Shown here: positions 23,640-31,655 of the stretch, piece by piece | How positions within the stretch are numbered: the stretch's first letter is position 1 | Layout of the letters: each line of letters begins with the position of its first letter | From: Planctomyces sp. SH-PL62 | GTDB taxonomy: Bacteria > Planctomycetota > Planctomycetia > Planctomycetales > Planctomycetaceae | Assembly: GCA_945893045.1 (NCBI GenBank) | Contig: CAMDEA010000083.1 | Span: 1 to 36,455, forward strand | Direction: 5' to 3' | DNA length: 36,455 nucleotides | Notes under the pieces: generated by a model | Database searches by the model: none | Told to the model about the DNA's origin: nothing | Seen by the model: only the letters and a program-made list of their open reading frames with translations | Program-made: the position numbers and the translations under genes

Positions 23640-24695
23640 TCAGTGTTGGATGGGCAGGTTGGAAACCTGCCCCACGGGGAGCCCCGTCCATTGTTCCAGC
23701 CATTCCAGCATCGAAGTCGCTTCGAGGCTGTTGGTCGTTTGGAACGCGACTCGTTGCGTGGGCTGACCGTCATCGCCGGTGAATCGCAGCAGAATCGAAT
23801 AGCTCCGACTAGAAACGTCAGCCCCGCCGCTCTGCTGATCATCCATCATTTCAATTGCCAGCAAGCGCGAGCGTGCGATGGAAAGCACAAGCGTGTCGGC
23901 TGACGGCGGCCACGTCACTGTTGCCAATCCATCATTTAACATCAGCACCGGTTTCTCGCGCAGCACCAGCGTCCGTGTGTGCCAGTACGCCAAGCCGCTG
24001 AGGCCGAGCACCACGATCCAGACGGCGATCATCACGCTCAAGTGATCGGACCAGCCGCCAACACCGACCACGAAAATCGACACAATGCTCATCAGTCCGG
24101 CGATGGTCAGCGCGACCACCCACGGCTGTCCGTTCGTCGGCAGGACACACCAGCGGTCTCCGTCGCGGCGCAGGGGCAATGACCGCAGGCCGCGGACTCG
24201 CCGCGAGACCCACCCCCAGCCGGCCACCATCAGCAGGTTGAACGGCAGCAAAAACAGGACGAAGGACAGCGGCATCCCATTGAGTGTTCGGTCCAGTGCC
24301 GAGTCGCTCGGATCGTTCGGGTTGTAGATGACGTCCACTCGTTGCCCGACGGGATAGCGCGCCAAAGTCCGTTGCGCTTTCGACGGCTGGCTGGTATCGC
24401 GCAGATTCAAGAAGTGCAGTCGCTGGCCCGTGAGTTCCTGGCCGTTGACCACATAACGAAAGCGGACTTTCGCATCGAACGACTCGCTGACTTCACGCTG
24501 CTCGGCACTGTGAGTGATTTCGCCCGGCACGCTCGGATACCACTGAGCCACCACATTCTTCGCGGTCAGAAACAACAATAGTCCGTCGGGGACCAGGACG
24601 ATTAGCGACCACAGCAACAGTCCGAGAACGGCGGGGCTGGCGTTTAACCATCGTTCCCGCCGCGAAACGGAATCGGAAGGAGATTTGACGAGCAT
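23640..24695 (-). CDS. DUF3592-domain membrane protein
   Basis: A 351-residue protein. The first membrane helix (A-V-L-G-L-L-L-W-S-L-I-V-L-V) is followed by a DUF3592-like extracytoplasmic domain (about residues 48-130: W-Y-P-S-V-P-G-E-I, V-R-F-R-Y-V-V-N-G, Y-P-V-G-Q-R-V-D-V-I-Y-N-P). Another helix (L-L-P-F-N-L-L-M-V-A-G-W) and two more (about residues 195-240) come next, then a soluble C-terminal domain. The last about 9 residues (G-Q-V-S-N-L-P-I-Q-H) are encoded by a GTGG-foot hairpin. It starts 10 bases after the dipeptidase stop, with GAGG about eight bases before the ATG inside the end of that gene, so the two are one operon. Function unknown. Confidence 0.8.
   Translation of the reverse strand: MLVKSPSDSVSRRERWLNASPAVLGLLLWSLIVLVPDGLLLFLTAKNVVAQWYPSVPGEITHSAEQREVSESFDAKVRFRYVVNGQELTGQRLHFLNLRDTSQPSKAQRTLARYPVGQRVDVIYNPNDPSDSALDRTLNGMPLSFVLFLLPFNLLMVAGWGWVSRRVRGLRSLPLRRDGDRWCVLPTNGQPWVVALTIAGLMSIVSIFVVGVGGWSDHLSVMIAVWIVVLGLSGLAYWHTRTLVLREKPVLMLNDGLATVTWPPSADTLVLSIARSRLLAIEMMDDQQSGGADVSSRSYSILLRFTGDDGQPTQRVAFQTTNSLEATSMLEWLEQWTGLPVGQVSNLPIQH
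23651..23675 (-). repeat. Single GTGG-foot hairpin (family C) at the DUF3592 gene 3' end
   Basis: On minus: foot GTGG (23675-23672), arm GGCAGGTT, loop TCC, arm AACCTGCC. It is the same family as the pair inside the neighbouring TolC-like gene 1.3 kb away, but as a single unit. It encodes the C-terminus of the DUF3592 protein. Confidence 0.85.
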
Positions 24696-24705
24696 CGACG
24701 CGACC

Positions 24706-25920
24706 TCACTCCTTCGCCAAATCGCGAGCCACTGCTTCTGAGCGTCGCATCACGCGCAGAATGTTGCCGCTCATCAGTTGATGAATCTGCGACGCCGAGT
24801 AGCCGCGCGTCAGCAGTACCTGCGTGATGACCGGGTACTTCGAGACGTCTTCCAATTGCTTGGGAGCTTTGTCGATGCCGTCGAAGTCGGAACCGAGCCC
24901 GACGTGGTCGATGCCCGCGACTTTGATGATGTGCTCGATGTGATCGGCCACGTCGTAGATATCGCCGGATTCGATGGGGTTGTCGGCGATCCAGCGTTTG
25001 CGGGCCGCTTGAAAATCTTTCTCGGCGGGAAACTTGCGGTGCAGTTCGCGCGAGACCTCGAACATGTTCGCTCGCCGCCGGGCCGATTCCGGATGGATGA
25101 AGCCGGAGTAGAAATTGACCATCACCACGCCGCCGTTCTTGGCCGTCAGCTTCAAGAGGTCGTCCGGCACGTTGCGCGGATGATCGGCGATGGCTCGCGC
25201 GGACGAGTGTGAGAAGATGACCGGAGCTTTACTGACGGCCAGCGCGTCGCGCATCGTGTCGGGCGAGACGTGCGAGAGATCGACCAACATGCCCAGCCGG
25301 TTCATCTCTCGAACGACTTCCTCGCCGAATTTCGTCAGTCCGCCATGCTTCGCTTCATCAGTCGCCGAGTCTGCCCAAGCCAGCGTGTCAGAATGCGTCA
25401 GCGTCATGTAACCGACGCCGAGTTCTCTCAACCGTCGCAGCTTGTCGAGCGAGTTCTCAATCGAGTGGCCCCCTTCAACGCCGATCAGTGACGCAATCTT
25501 GCCAGCCTTCTGAATTCGCACGACATCGTCAGCAGACTTAGCGAACTCGAAGACTTCGGGATACCGCTTGACCAGCGCCTGGATGATCGCGATTTGTTCG
25601 AGCGTCATCGTGAAGGCGCGATTCTCTTTCGAGGTCTCGGCCGGGACATACGCCGCCCAGTATTGTGCGCCGACGTTGCCGACTCGCAGACGGGGGATAT
25701 CGGTTTGAAATCTCGGCACCCCCACCGCGATGTCCGCCTTGTCGAACGTCCCGCCCGCCTTCTGCCGCACTTCCCACGGCAAGTCGTTGTGCCCGTCGAA
25801 CACAAAGCCGGCGGAGTGAACGCGCCGAGCATCGTCGCTGATGACGACCAGCGGCTTGTCGGCCGCAAGGGCGAAATGGCTGGCGCTGACAAGCAGCACC
25901 AAAAAGAGGACGCACGGCAC
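24706..25920 (-). CDS. Secreted membrane-type dipeptidase (peptidase M19)
   Basis: The start is taken as GTG 25920, giving 404 residues with a signal peptide (V-L-F-L-V-L-L-V-S-A ending A-L-A-A); upstream the frame only continues into repeat DNA. The enzyme is a zinc TIM-barrel dipeptidase: D-G-H-N-D-L-P-W holds the first H-x-D metal pair, G-V-E-G-G-H-S the bridging Glu, V-D-L-S-H-V-S and F-S-H-S-S-A-R-A-I further His residues, and H-V-G-L-G-S-D-F-D-G the last signature. It would cleave small dipeptides, including those with D-amino acids, outside the cytoplasm. It is followed by the DUF3592 gene as an operon. The start codon is the least certain point; no strong ribosome binding site precedes it. 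Confidence 0.87.
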   Translation of the reverse strand: MPCVLFLVLLVSASHFALAADKPLVVISDDARRVHSAGFVFDGHNDLPWEVRQKAGGTFDKADIAVGVPRFQTDIPRLRVGNVGAQYWAAYVPAETSKENRAFTMTLEQIAIIQALVKRYPEVFEFAKSADDVVRIQKAGKIASLIGVEGGHSIENSLDKLRRLRELGVGYMTLTHSDTLAWADSATDEAKHGGLTKFGEEVVREMNRLGMLVDLSHVSPDTMRDALAVSKAPVIFSHSSARAIADHPRNVPDDLLKLTAKNGGVVMVNFYSGFIHPESARRRANMFEVSRELHRKFPAEKDFQAARKRWIADNPIESGDIYDVADHIEHIIKVAGIDHVGLGSDFDGIDKAPKQLEDVSKYPVITQVLLTRGYSASQIHQLMSGNILRVMRRSEAVARDLAKE

Positions 25921-25941
25921 AGTTTGCGAATTGTCCCGCCC

Positions 25942-26170
25942 CCATCCAGCTTGCCTGGATGGAGCGACCGATGGCGTGCTAGCAACGCCATCGCTCCAGT
26001 CTTTTTCTGAGACCCCATCCGCCTTGTGCGGATGGTGAAAGAGATCATTGGGTGAGCAATGCCGACGAATCTGATTCACCATCCGCACGAGGCGGATGGG
26101 GTCTGACAAAAACTTGGCGTGCGGCTGATTTAGCTCTCCATCGTTCGCTCCATCGACACGAGGTCGATGG
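25942..26170. repeat. Cluster of short hairpins upstream of the dipeptidase gene (family I)
   Basis: Four related hairpins occur: CCATCCAG/CTGGATGG with loop CTTGC (25942-25962, plus); CCATCCGC/GCGGATGG with loop CTTGT (26015-26035, plus) and with loop CTCGT (26079-26099, minus); and CCATCGAC/GTCGATGG with loop CTCGT (26150-26170, minus). The two middle ones form an inverted pair whose homology extends to about 26003-26111. Another stem, CGATGGCGT/ACGCCATCG around GCTAGCA (about 25969-25993), lies in between. The region 25921-26289 between the dipeptidase and the glycosidase-like gene holds nothing else that I can see. Confidence 0.85.
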
Positions 26171-26289
26171 GGGCGTGGTGTGAAACCGTTGCCAGCGCGA
26201 AGTGCGTCGTGCGTTCCCAAACAGAGATGTTGCATAACTGGCCTTGATGATCAAAGAACGGATGTGCTGTCGAAAGCGCTGACAACGCG

Positions 26290-28152
26290 CTATCGCAGCC
26301 GAACGACGCCGTAGACCAGGAACTTCGGCACGACGAATCGGACACGGCCGCCGGAAACGTCGCAGGTCAGCTTGGTCGGTTCCGGCTGCTCAGGCGTGAG
26401 AAATTCCGCCGCGCTGACTGTCACACCGTCGGGCAAGCGCAGATCGACGCGAACTTCCTCGACGGGAATGGGCTGCTCGTCTTGGATGCCTCGGCCGGCA
26501 CTGTGCTTTTCCTTGGGTTCAGTGCGGTTGTAGTTGACCAGGTGCAGCGCGAGTTCGTTGCGTTGCGGATGTTTCGACAGCGACGCTCGAACCGTCTTGG
26601 GCGCTCCGATGTGACTGCGGTCGGCGAGCAGATCCGGCAGCGGAGTCTCGGCGTCGAGATTCACGACTTGCCGATATCGTGCGGCGATCTCCGGTGCGAC
26701 GCTGTCATCCGGTTTGATGTCGAACAGAACGTGATCGTCCAACAGCCGGCCCCCGACTTCTCGGAACCGAGCCAGTGGCTTGAGGTCGCCGTTGTGGGTG
26801 GCTTTGCGTGGGAACAGCAGCAGGCTTTCGTGCTGTGGCTGGTGCCAGCGAAACAGGTCGTCGTGCCGTTTGAGGAATTGGTAATAGCGAGCAATCTCCG
26901 TCCGAGCCTGCGGGTCTTTGAAGCGAGTATAAAAACCCATCGGAGCACCGCAGTTCGCGGCCAGTTCGGAGATCGCAACGCGGGTACGCGTGCTTTCGTA
27001 CTTGCCGAGCGTGAACGGCTTGTTGCCGAACATGCCGCGAATGTACCGCGCCTGCAATGTCCCTTCGCCGAGCATCCCTTCAGCCAAGTCGGTGTAATGC
27101 GCCGCGGCTCCGGTGCTGTACCAGAGATAGCTTTCGTCCCGGCCCCACAGATCGCCAGGCAGCAGACACCGCTCATCGCCGTTGAGTTGGTTGAAGTTGC
27201 CGAGGTGATTCCACTGCCCGACCAGCAAGTCCGGTTTGAGCGAGCGGCCGTACTTCACGAAGACGTCGTCGAACGCCTGCTTGTTGGCGACCTGCGAGAA
27301 TCGGAGCATCTCGCGCCGCAGCGGCGTCGATTCGTCCGGCTTGTGCCAACTGACGATCTCGGTGAAGCGATGCGATTTCAAATCCGCGATTTCAAATTTG
27401 GATTTCAAATCTTCGGCCGTGAATCGCTCGCCGAGATACTTCTTGAACTCGGCGACGCAGTGCGAGCAGTGGCAGTCGTGCCGATAGAAATAGTTGATCA
27501 TGAATCCGTCGCAGCCTTGCTGGATGCCGTGCTTGGTCCACGCCTTCAGGACCGTCCGCCAGTGCGGGTTGTTGAGGCACGCCCAATACTCCTTCATGCC
27601 TCCGATGCTGTAGTTGTTGTTGGTGATCGGCTTCCCTTCAGCGTCGATTTCCAGCAACTCCATCGGATCAGCGACCGGCTTGGGGCCGAGTAACTTCTCG
27701 TCCCAAAGTTCGCGATAGAACTTGAAGAAGCCACGTGGCCCGCCTGGTTCGGCCGGCTTGTTCTTGGCTTCTGGAATCGGCGGGCTGTTGGGATCGCCGA
27801 CGAGGAACTTCACGTTCATGTGCCCGACGACCTTGATGCCGCGCTGATGAATCTCGCGATTGAGGTTCTTCAGCCATTCGCGATTCTCGTTCAACCCGAC
27901 GACCGGAAAGTGAGCCGGGTATCCCTTGCCGTGGGGCGTGTGCGCCAGGCTCCAAAAGTGCGCTCCGTAGAAGCCGACCTGCGCGATGTCCGGCCGAGCC
28001 TCTGTGAGAAACGGCAGATATTCTGGATCGGCGTACTCCGCCCAGTGCGCGACCAGCGTTGAAAATTCACGCGGCTTGAGCGGCTCGGTCTGCGCCAACG
28101 CCAAGTTGGAGAGGCTCGCAAAAAGGAAGAGGGCAACGACAGGCAGTTTCAT
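26290..28152 (-). CDS. Secreted TIM-barrel glycosidase-like protein
   Basis: A 620-residue protein with a clear signal peptide (residues 1-20, ending A-L-A-Q). GAAAGGG about eight bases before ATG 28152 supports the start. The N-terminal half looks like a (beta/alpha)8 hydrolase barrel of the GH-A or GHL type (V-G-F-Y-G-A-H-F-W-S-L, G-I-K-V-V-G-H-M-N-V-K-F, G-C-D-G-F-M-I-N-Y-F-Y-R-H-D-C-H-C). The C-H-C-S-H-C cluster after it could bind a metal. The C-terminal 100 residues look like a beta-sandwich. I cannot name the GH family or catalytic acids. Residues about 248-260 are encoded by a heptamer repeat (27374-27411). It probably degrades a polysaccharide outside the cytoplasm. Confidence 0.7.
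   Translation of the reverse strand: MKLPVVALFLFASLSNLALAQTEPLKPREFSTLVAHWAEYADPEYLPFLTEARPDIAQVGFYGAHFWSLAHTPHGKGYPAHFPVVGLNENREWLKNLNREIHQRGIKVVGHMNVKFLVGDPNSPPIPEAKNKPAEPGGPRGFFKFYRELWDEKLLGPKPVADPMELLEIDAEGKPITNNNYSIGGMKEYWACLNNPHWRTVLKAWTKHGIQQGCDGFMINYFYRHDCHCSHCVAEFKKYLGERFTAEDLKSKFEIADLKSHRFTEIVSWHKPDESTPLRREMLRFSQVANKQAFDDVFVKYGRSLKPDLLVGQWNHLGNFNQLNGDERCLLPGDLWGRDESYLWYSTGAAAHYTDLAEGMLGEGTLQARYIRGMFGNKPFTLGKYESTRTRVAISELAANCGAPMGFYTRFKDPQARTEIARYYQFLKRHDDLFRWHQPQHESLLLFPRKATHNGDLKPLARFREVGGRLLDDHVLFDIKPDDSVAPEIAARYRQVVNLDAETPLPDLLADRSHIGAPKTVRASLSKHPQRNELALHLVNYNRTEPKEKHSAGRGIQDEQPIPVEEVRVDLRLPDGVTVSAAEFLTPEQPEPTKLTCDVSGGRVRFVVPKFLVYGVVRLR
27374..27411 (-). repeat. A/T-rich heptamer array inside the glycosidase-like gene
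   Basis: In plus orientation GATTTCA, AATCCGC, GATTTCA, AATTTGG, ATTTCAA, ATC follow with a 7-base period. It is far more A/T-rich than the surrounding gene and encodes the D-L-K-S-K-F-E-I-A-D-L-K-S stretch. Confidence 0.7.
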
Positions 28153-28184
28153 TGGGGAACCCTTTCGTGATCCAAGAGTGTTCC

Positions 28185-28259
28185 GGCGAGCGGGGCGGCG
28201 TCAGCCCAATGGCACGCACGTTGGAATGTGCCTACTACATTGACGCCGCCCCGCTCGCC
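28185..28259. repeat. Inverted repeat, family B, in a divergent promoter gap
   Basis: The left arm begins GGCGAGCGGGGCGGCGTCAG at 28185, and the right arm ends CCGCTCGCC at 28259. The spacer is about 30 bases. It lies between the 5' ends of the glycosidase-like gene (minus) and the HAD-like gene (plus). Confidence 0.8.
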
Positions 28260-28315
28260 TGTGTCACGCTTTCGCAGGCTACTCATTTCTGATTCCAGGC
28301 AACATGTAGGGGATA

Positions 28316-28377
28316 AGGGTCGGGCGTTCAAAATTCAAAATTGCTGAGGCAATTTTGAATTTTGAACGCCTGACCCC
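28316..28377. repeat. Long A/T-rich hairpin in the same divergent gap
   Basis: A perfect 20-bp stem, arms CGTTCAAAATTCAAAATTGC (28325-28344) and its complement (28349-28368), with loop TGAG. The stem extends outward by GGGTC-GGG type pairs with one mismatch, to about 30 bp. The arm holds two TTCAAAA heptamers. It is followed by the HAD-like gene. Confidence 0.85.
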
Positions 28378-28421
28378 AGCTCCACGCCGTTGGGTTGACG
28401 TCTTCGCGACCCGTCCGATAC

Positions 28422-29390
28422 ATGCCCGCCATGTCGAAGACGTTGATGGAATATGCCGAGTGGCTCGCCCACCGAGACGATCTCATCTGGCCTGCCGCCC
28501 CGCCAAGCGTTCCTCGCAAGGCGATCCCGTCGATCAAGCCGCTGCCGGGGATCAAAGCGGTGACGTGGAATGTGTACGGCACCCTGCTGCGGATCACGGA
28601 CGGTGATCTGTTGCTGCTGCCGACTCAGGAACTGCGGATGCAGGTCGCGCTGGAGAAGACAATCAAAGAGTTCAACATGTGGCAAAGCATGAGCCGCAAA
28701 CCGGGCGAGCCTTGGGTGCAGCTCTTCCCACAATACAAGGACGTCTTGGCGGAAATGCAGCTCACGGTGCCGGCCAGGAAGGGCGATCTGGGCCAAGTCG
28801 ATTCGCCCAAACTGTGGCGCAAGCTGATCTCGCGGCTGGAGCAGAAGGAGTATGAATACGACGCCGAGTTCTACGGCGACGCCGACGAGTACGCCGAAAA
28901 AGTCGCGTTCTTTTTTCATTCCTGCCTGGCCGGAGTCACCGCGATGGACAAGGGGGCGAATGTCGTCAAAGCCGTGGCTGAGGCCGGCTTCGCTCAAGGA
29001 CTGCTGGCGGACGGGCAGTCCTTCACGCTGACGCAGTTGTTGCGAGCGTTCCAAGCCACCACTAAATTGCCGCCGCTGAATCAACTGTTCGCGGCCGGCT
29101 GCATCATCCTGTCGCACGACGTGGGTGTGCGAAAGCCGTCGCGAACATTGTTCAACACCGCCGCCGAGGCGTTTGCTCGGCAAGACATCGAGCCGTCCGA
29201 AGTCTTGTATGTCAGCAACCGTTGGCCCGACGACCTGACCGTTGCCAAACAGATCGGCTTCCGCACTGCTCTGTTTGCCGGAGACAAGCACAGCGTCCAG
29301 GCACCGGCCGCAGAACTCCTGACCTCCGAACTCCGTCCCGATCGACTCCTGACAGAACTGACCCAAATTCGGAACTTGCTGGAGTCGTGA
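28422..29390 (+). CDS. HAD-superfamily-like protein with degenerate catalytic motifs
   Basis: A 322-residue protein from ATG 28422 (ATG 28431 is equally possible; no ribosome binding site is clear). The HAD motif I region reads T-W-N50-V-Y-G-T-L, where active enzymes of this branch have D in place of N50 as the nucleophile. The Lys motif is kept (V-G-V-R-K-P-S). In motif IV the usual G-D is S-N, followed by W-P-D-D-L-x-x-A. A cap domain of about 140 residues lies between. So the fold is HAD-like, but phosphatase activity is doubtful; a binding or regulatory role is possible. The gene is followed by a FabZ-like gene and trmB in the same direction. Confidence 0.75.
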   Translation: MPAMSKTLMEYAEWLAHRDDLIWPAAPPSVPRKAIPSIKPLPGIKAVTWNVYGTLLRITDGDLLLLPTQELRMQVALEKTIKEFNMWQSMSRKPGEPWVQLFPQYKDVLAEMQLTVPARKGDLGQVDSPKLWRKLISRLEQKEYEYDAEFYGDADEYAEKVAFFFHSCLAGVTAMDKGANVVKAVAEAGFAQGLLADGQSFTLTQLLRAFQATTKLPPLNQLFAAGCIILSHDVGVRKPSRTLFNTAAEAFARQDIEPSEVLYVSNRWPDDLTVAKQIGFRTALFAGDKHSVQAPAAELLTSELRPDRLLTELTQIRNLLES

Positions 29391-29423
29391 TTCGCAGTTG
29401 ATCCCCCTTGTCCGGCATTTTGA

Positions 29424-29458
29424 AATTTGCAATTTGCAATTCTCAATTTGCAATTCTT
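29424..29458 (+). repeat. Tandem A/T-rich heptamers (AATTTGC type)
   Basis: AATTTGC, AATTTGC, AATTCTC, AATTTGC, AATTCTT follow without a gap between the HAD-like stop and the ATG of the hotdog gene at 29493. Confidence 0.82.
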
Positions 29459-29492
29459 TATCCCGACAACCCACTTCCCCCCGCGATCCCCC

Positions 29493-29996
29493 ATGCCTCA
29501 GCAACTTGTCGATTTTTCGCAGTTCGATTTCGAGCATCCTCTGTTCGACCTGGAAGCCGTGCGCGAGGTCAATCCGCAGCGCTTCGAGATGGAACAGCTC
29601 ACGGCCGTCGTGCATGTGGACACCAGCAAGCATCTGGTGGTCGGGTACAAGGACGTGACCGATCACGAATTTTGGATTCGCGGCCACATGCCGGATTATC
29701 CGTTGATGCCGGGTGTCATCTTGTGCGAAGCCGCCGCGCAGCTCGCCGGATTTTATGCTCGCAAGTACAAAATTCTGGGAGGCGATTACCTCGGCTTCGG
29801 CGGCATGAGCGAGGTTCGTTTTCGTGCGCCGGTGTATCCGAATTGCCGTTTGGTCTTGGCCGCTGTGGTCACCAAGATCCGGGCGAACCGGCTGTCCGAG
29901 TACGACTTTCAAGGCTTCGTGGACGGCAAGATGGTTTTCAGCGGCAGCATGATCGGCGTGCCGATCCACCGCGGACAGAAGAGTGAGCCGAGCTAA
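29493..29996 (+). CDS. FabZ/FabA-like hotdog dehydratase
   Basis: A 167-residue protein from ATG 29493; upstream in-frame sequence is heptamer repeat and not native. The hotdog dehydratase motif is H65-M-P-D-Y-P-L-M-P-G-V, and E79 follows in L-C-E-A-A-A-Q. These match the catalytic His and Glu of 3-hydroxyacyl-ACP dehydratases, so it probably dehydrates a beta-hydroxyacyl thioester in fatty-acid or related lipid synthesis. No other fab gene is adjacent, so a specialised or secondary role is as likely as being the main FabZ. It ends 7 bases before the trmB ATG. Confidence 0.85.
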   Translation: MPQQLVDFSQFDFEHPLFDLEAVREVNPQRFEMEQLTAVVHVDTSKHLVVGYKDVTDHEFWIRGHMPDYPLMPGVILCEAAAQLAGFYARKYKILGGDYLGFGGMSEVRFRAPVYPNCRLVLAAVVTKIRANRLSEYDFQGFVDGKMVFSGSMIGVPIHRGQKSEPS

Positions 29997-30003
29997 CTCT
30001 CCC

Positions 30004-30648
30004 ATGCCTGAAGTCGTCGATCTCCGTCCGCACTTCCTCTGCTTCGACGATGTTTTGTCCTACGTCGCGGCGGATGGTCTCTTGGATTGGACCAAGCTGT
30101 TCGGCAATGCGAATCCGGTCGAACTCGATGTCGGCTGCGGACGCGGGATGTTCCTGTTCAACGCCAGCACGACGCAACCGGAGCGGAACTTTCTGGGCGT
30201 GGAACTCGATTTCACAGAAGGCCGACGGGGTGCGAAGCGACTGGTCAAACGCAATCAGCCGAATGCTCGCGTGATTGGTGGCGACGCGAATTATCTGCTC
30301 GACCGCCTGATCCGCCCGGCCTCGCTTTCGGCGGTGCATGTTTACTTCCCGGACCCGTGGTGGAAGCGCAAGCATCGCCGCCGGCGACTCTTCACGGACC
30401 TCTTTGCCGATCGAGTCGCTCGCGTGCTCGTCCCCGGCGGATCGCTTCATGTATGGACCGACGTGGAAGACTATTTCGAGATTGTCGCAGCGCTGTTGGA
30501 ACATCATCCGCTCTTTGAGAACCTGCCGACGCCGGCCGAGCGTGTCGCAGCCAATGACCTCGACTATCAGACGAGCTTTGAACGTACTCGCCGCACTGCG
30601 GGACTCCCCATTCATCGTGGACTCTGGCAGCGCAGGTGCGAACTCTGA
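30004..30648 (+). CDS. trmB: tRNA (guanine-N7-)-methyltransferase
   Basis: A 214-residue protein with the TrmB features. SAM motif I is L-D-V-G-C-G-R-G (residues about 36-43), then L-G-V-E-L-D. The signature F-P-D-P-W-W-K-R-K-H-R-R-R-R-L is near residue 115, and T-D-V-E-D-Y and T-S-F-E follow near the end. It makes m7G46 in tRNA using SAM. ATG 30004 is preferred; an in-frame GTG at 29983 would overlap the end of the hotdog gene. The gene is followed at once by a family B hairpin. Confidence 0.93.
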   Translation: MPEVVDLRPHFLCFDDVLSYVAADGLLDWTKLFGNANPVELDVGCGRGMFLFNASTTQPERNFLGVELDFTEGRRGAKRLVKRNQPNARVIGGDANYLLDRLIRPASLSAVHVYFPDPWWKRKHRRRRLFTDLFADRVARVLVPGGSLHVWTDVEDYFEIVAALLEHHPLFENLPTPAERVAANDLDYQTSFERTRRTAGLPIHRGLWQRRCEL

Positions 30649-30651
30649 ATG

Positions 30652-30697
30652 AGACAGGCGAGCGGGACGGCGTCAGCCCCGCTCGCCTGTTGGTCTC
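30652..30697. repeat. Single hairpin, family B
   Basis: Arms GGCGAGCGGG and CCCGCTCGCC around a loop of about 11 bases (centre 30671), extended by A and T and by GAGAC and GTCTC outside (30652-30656 and 30693-30697). It starts 4 bases after the trmB stop and might act as its terminator, but the family also occurs in a divergent promoter gap. Confidence 0.8.
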
Positions 30698-30776
30698 ACG
30701 AGTTGTTGCTGAGCGCGGCGCACGTCAAACTGTGAATGACTTGGCGAGATCTCAAACTCAACTTTTGGAGTCGCTC

Positions 30777-31655
30777 ATGAAAACGATGCGTCTGATTCGG
30801 TTGGCTGTGGCCTGTGCGTTGTTCACGGCGTTACCGCACGCGGTGTTTGCGGCGGACGATTATCAACTGGGACCGGACTCGATGGTCCAGGAAGGTGTCC
30901 CGCAAGGCAAAATCGTGGAAGGCAAGCACACGAGCGAAAAAGTCTTTCCGGGAGCCGTCCGCAATTATTCGATTTACATCCCGGCGCAGTACGACGGTTC
31001 GTCTCCGGCGGCGGTGATGGTGTTTCAGGATGGCGGCAGCTACGTCAACAAAACGGGTCAGTTCCGCGTGCCGGTGGTGTTCGACAACCTGATCCACAAG
31101 AAGCAGATGCCGGTGACGATCGGCATCTTTCTGAATCCCGGTGTGATTCCCGCCGCGAAGCAGGGTGAGCAGGCTCGCAATAATCGCAGCTTTGAATACG
31201 ACTCGCTGGGGGATCAATACACTCGGTTCTTGCTGGAAGAGATTCTGCCGATGGTCGCGAAGGAGCATCAGCTCAAGCTGACCGACGATCCGAATCAGCG
31301 GGCGATCTGCGGCATCAGTTCGGGCGGCATCTGCGCCTTCACCGTCGCCTGGGAGCGGCCGGATCAGTTTCGCAAAGTGCTCAGCCATGTCGGCAGCTTC
31401 ACGAACATTCGCGGCGGGCACGTCATCCATGCGGTGATTCGCAAGACGGAGAACAAGCCGCTGCGGATCTTCCTGCAAGATGGATCGGGAGACCTCGACA
31501 ACCTGCACGGCAACTGGCCGCTGGCGAACCAAGAGATGGCGGCGGCGCTGAAGTTCAAAGGCTACGACTACAAGTTCGAGTTCGGCGACGGCGGCCACAA
31601 CGGCAAACACGGCGGAGCGATCCTGCCCGATTCGCTGCGCTGGCTGTGGCGGTAG
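30777..31655 (+). CDS. Secreted esterase (enterochelin-esterase/CE1-like alpha/beta hydrolase)
   Basis: A 292-residue protein. ATG 30777 with GGAG six bases before it and a signal peptide (L-A-V-A-C-A-L-F-T-A to A-V-F-A-A). The alpha/beta hydrolase has the nucleophile elbow G-I-S-S-G-G (Ser in G-x-S-x-G), R-N-Y-S-I-Y-I-P-A-Q-Y and V-M-V-F-Q-D-G in the N-terminal half, and the likely catalytic His in G-G-H-N-G-K-H-G-G. It would hydrolyse an ester, perhaps on a polysaccharide side chain. The stop codon TAG (31653-31655) is made by the GTAG foot of the following repeat, so the native C-terminus may have differed slightly. It is followed by the lactonase-like gene. Confidence 0.87.
   Translation: MKTMRLIRLAVACALFTALPHAVFAADDYQLGPDSMVQEGVPQGKIVEGKHTSEKVFPGAVRNYSIYIPAQYDGSSPAAVMVFQDGGSYVNKTGQFRVPVVFDNLIHKKQMPVTIGIFLNPGVIPAAKQGEQARNNRSFEYDSLGDQYTRFLLEEILPMVAKEHQLKLTDDPNQRAICGISSGGICAFTVAWERPDQFRKVLSHVGSFTNIRGGHVIHAVIRKTENKPLRIFLQDGSGDLDNLHGNWPLANQEMAAALKFKGYDYKFEFGDGGHNGKHGGAILPDSLRWLWR

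Noticed and set aside
25921..26235. N-terminal extension of the dipeptidase
   Set aside because: The open frame runs through a cluster of palindromic hairpins. A signal peptide begins right after GTG 25920, so the upstream part is probably not translated.
28335..30005. Long minus-strand open frame across the HAD-like and hotdog genes
   Set aside because: It spans two convincing plus-strand genes and a heptamer repeat, and has no domain features.
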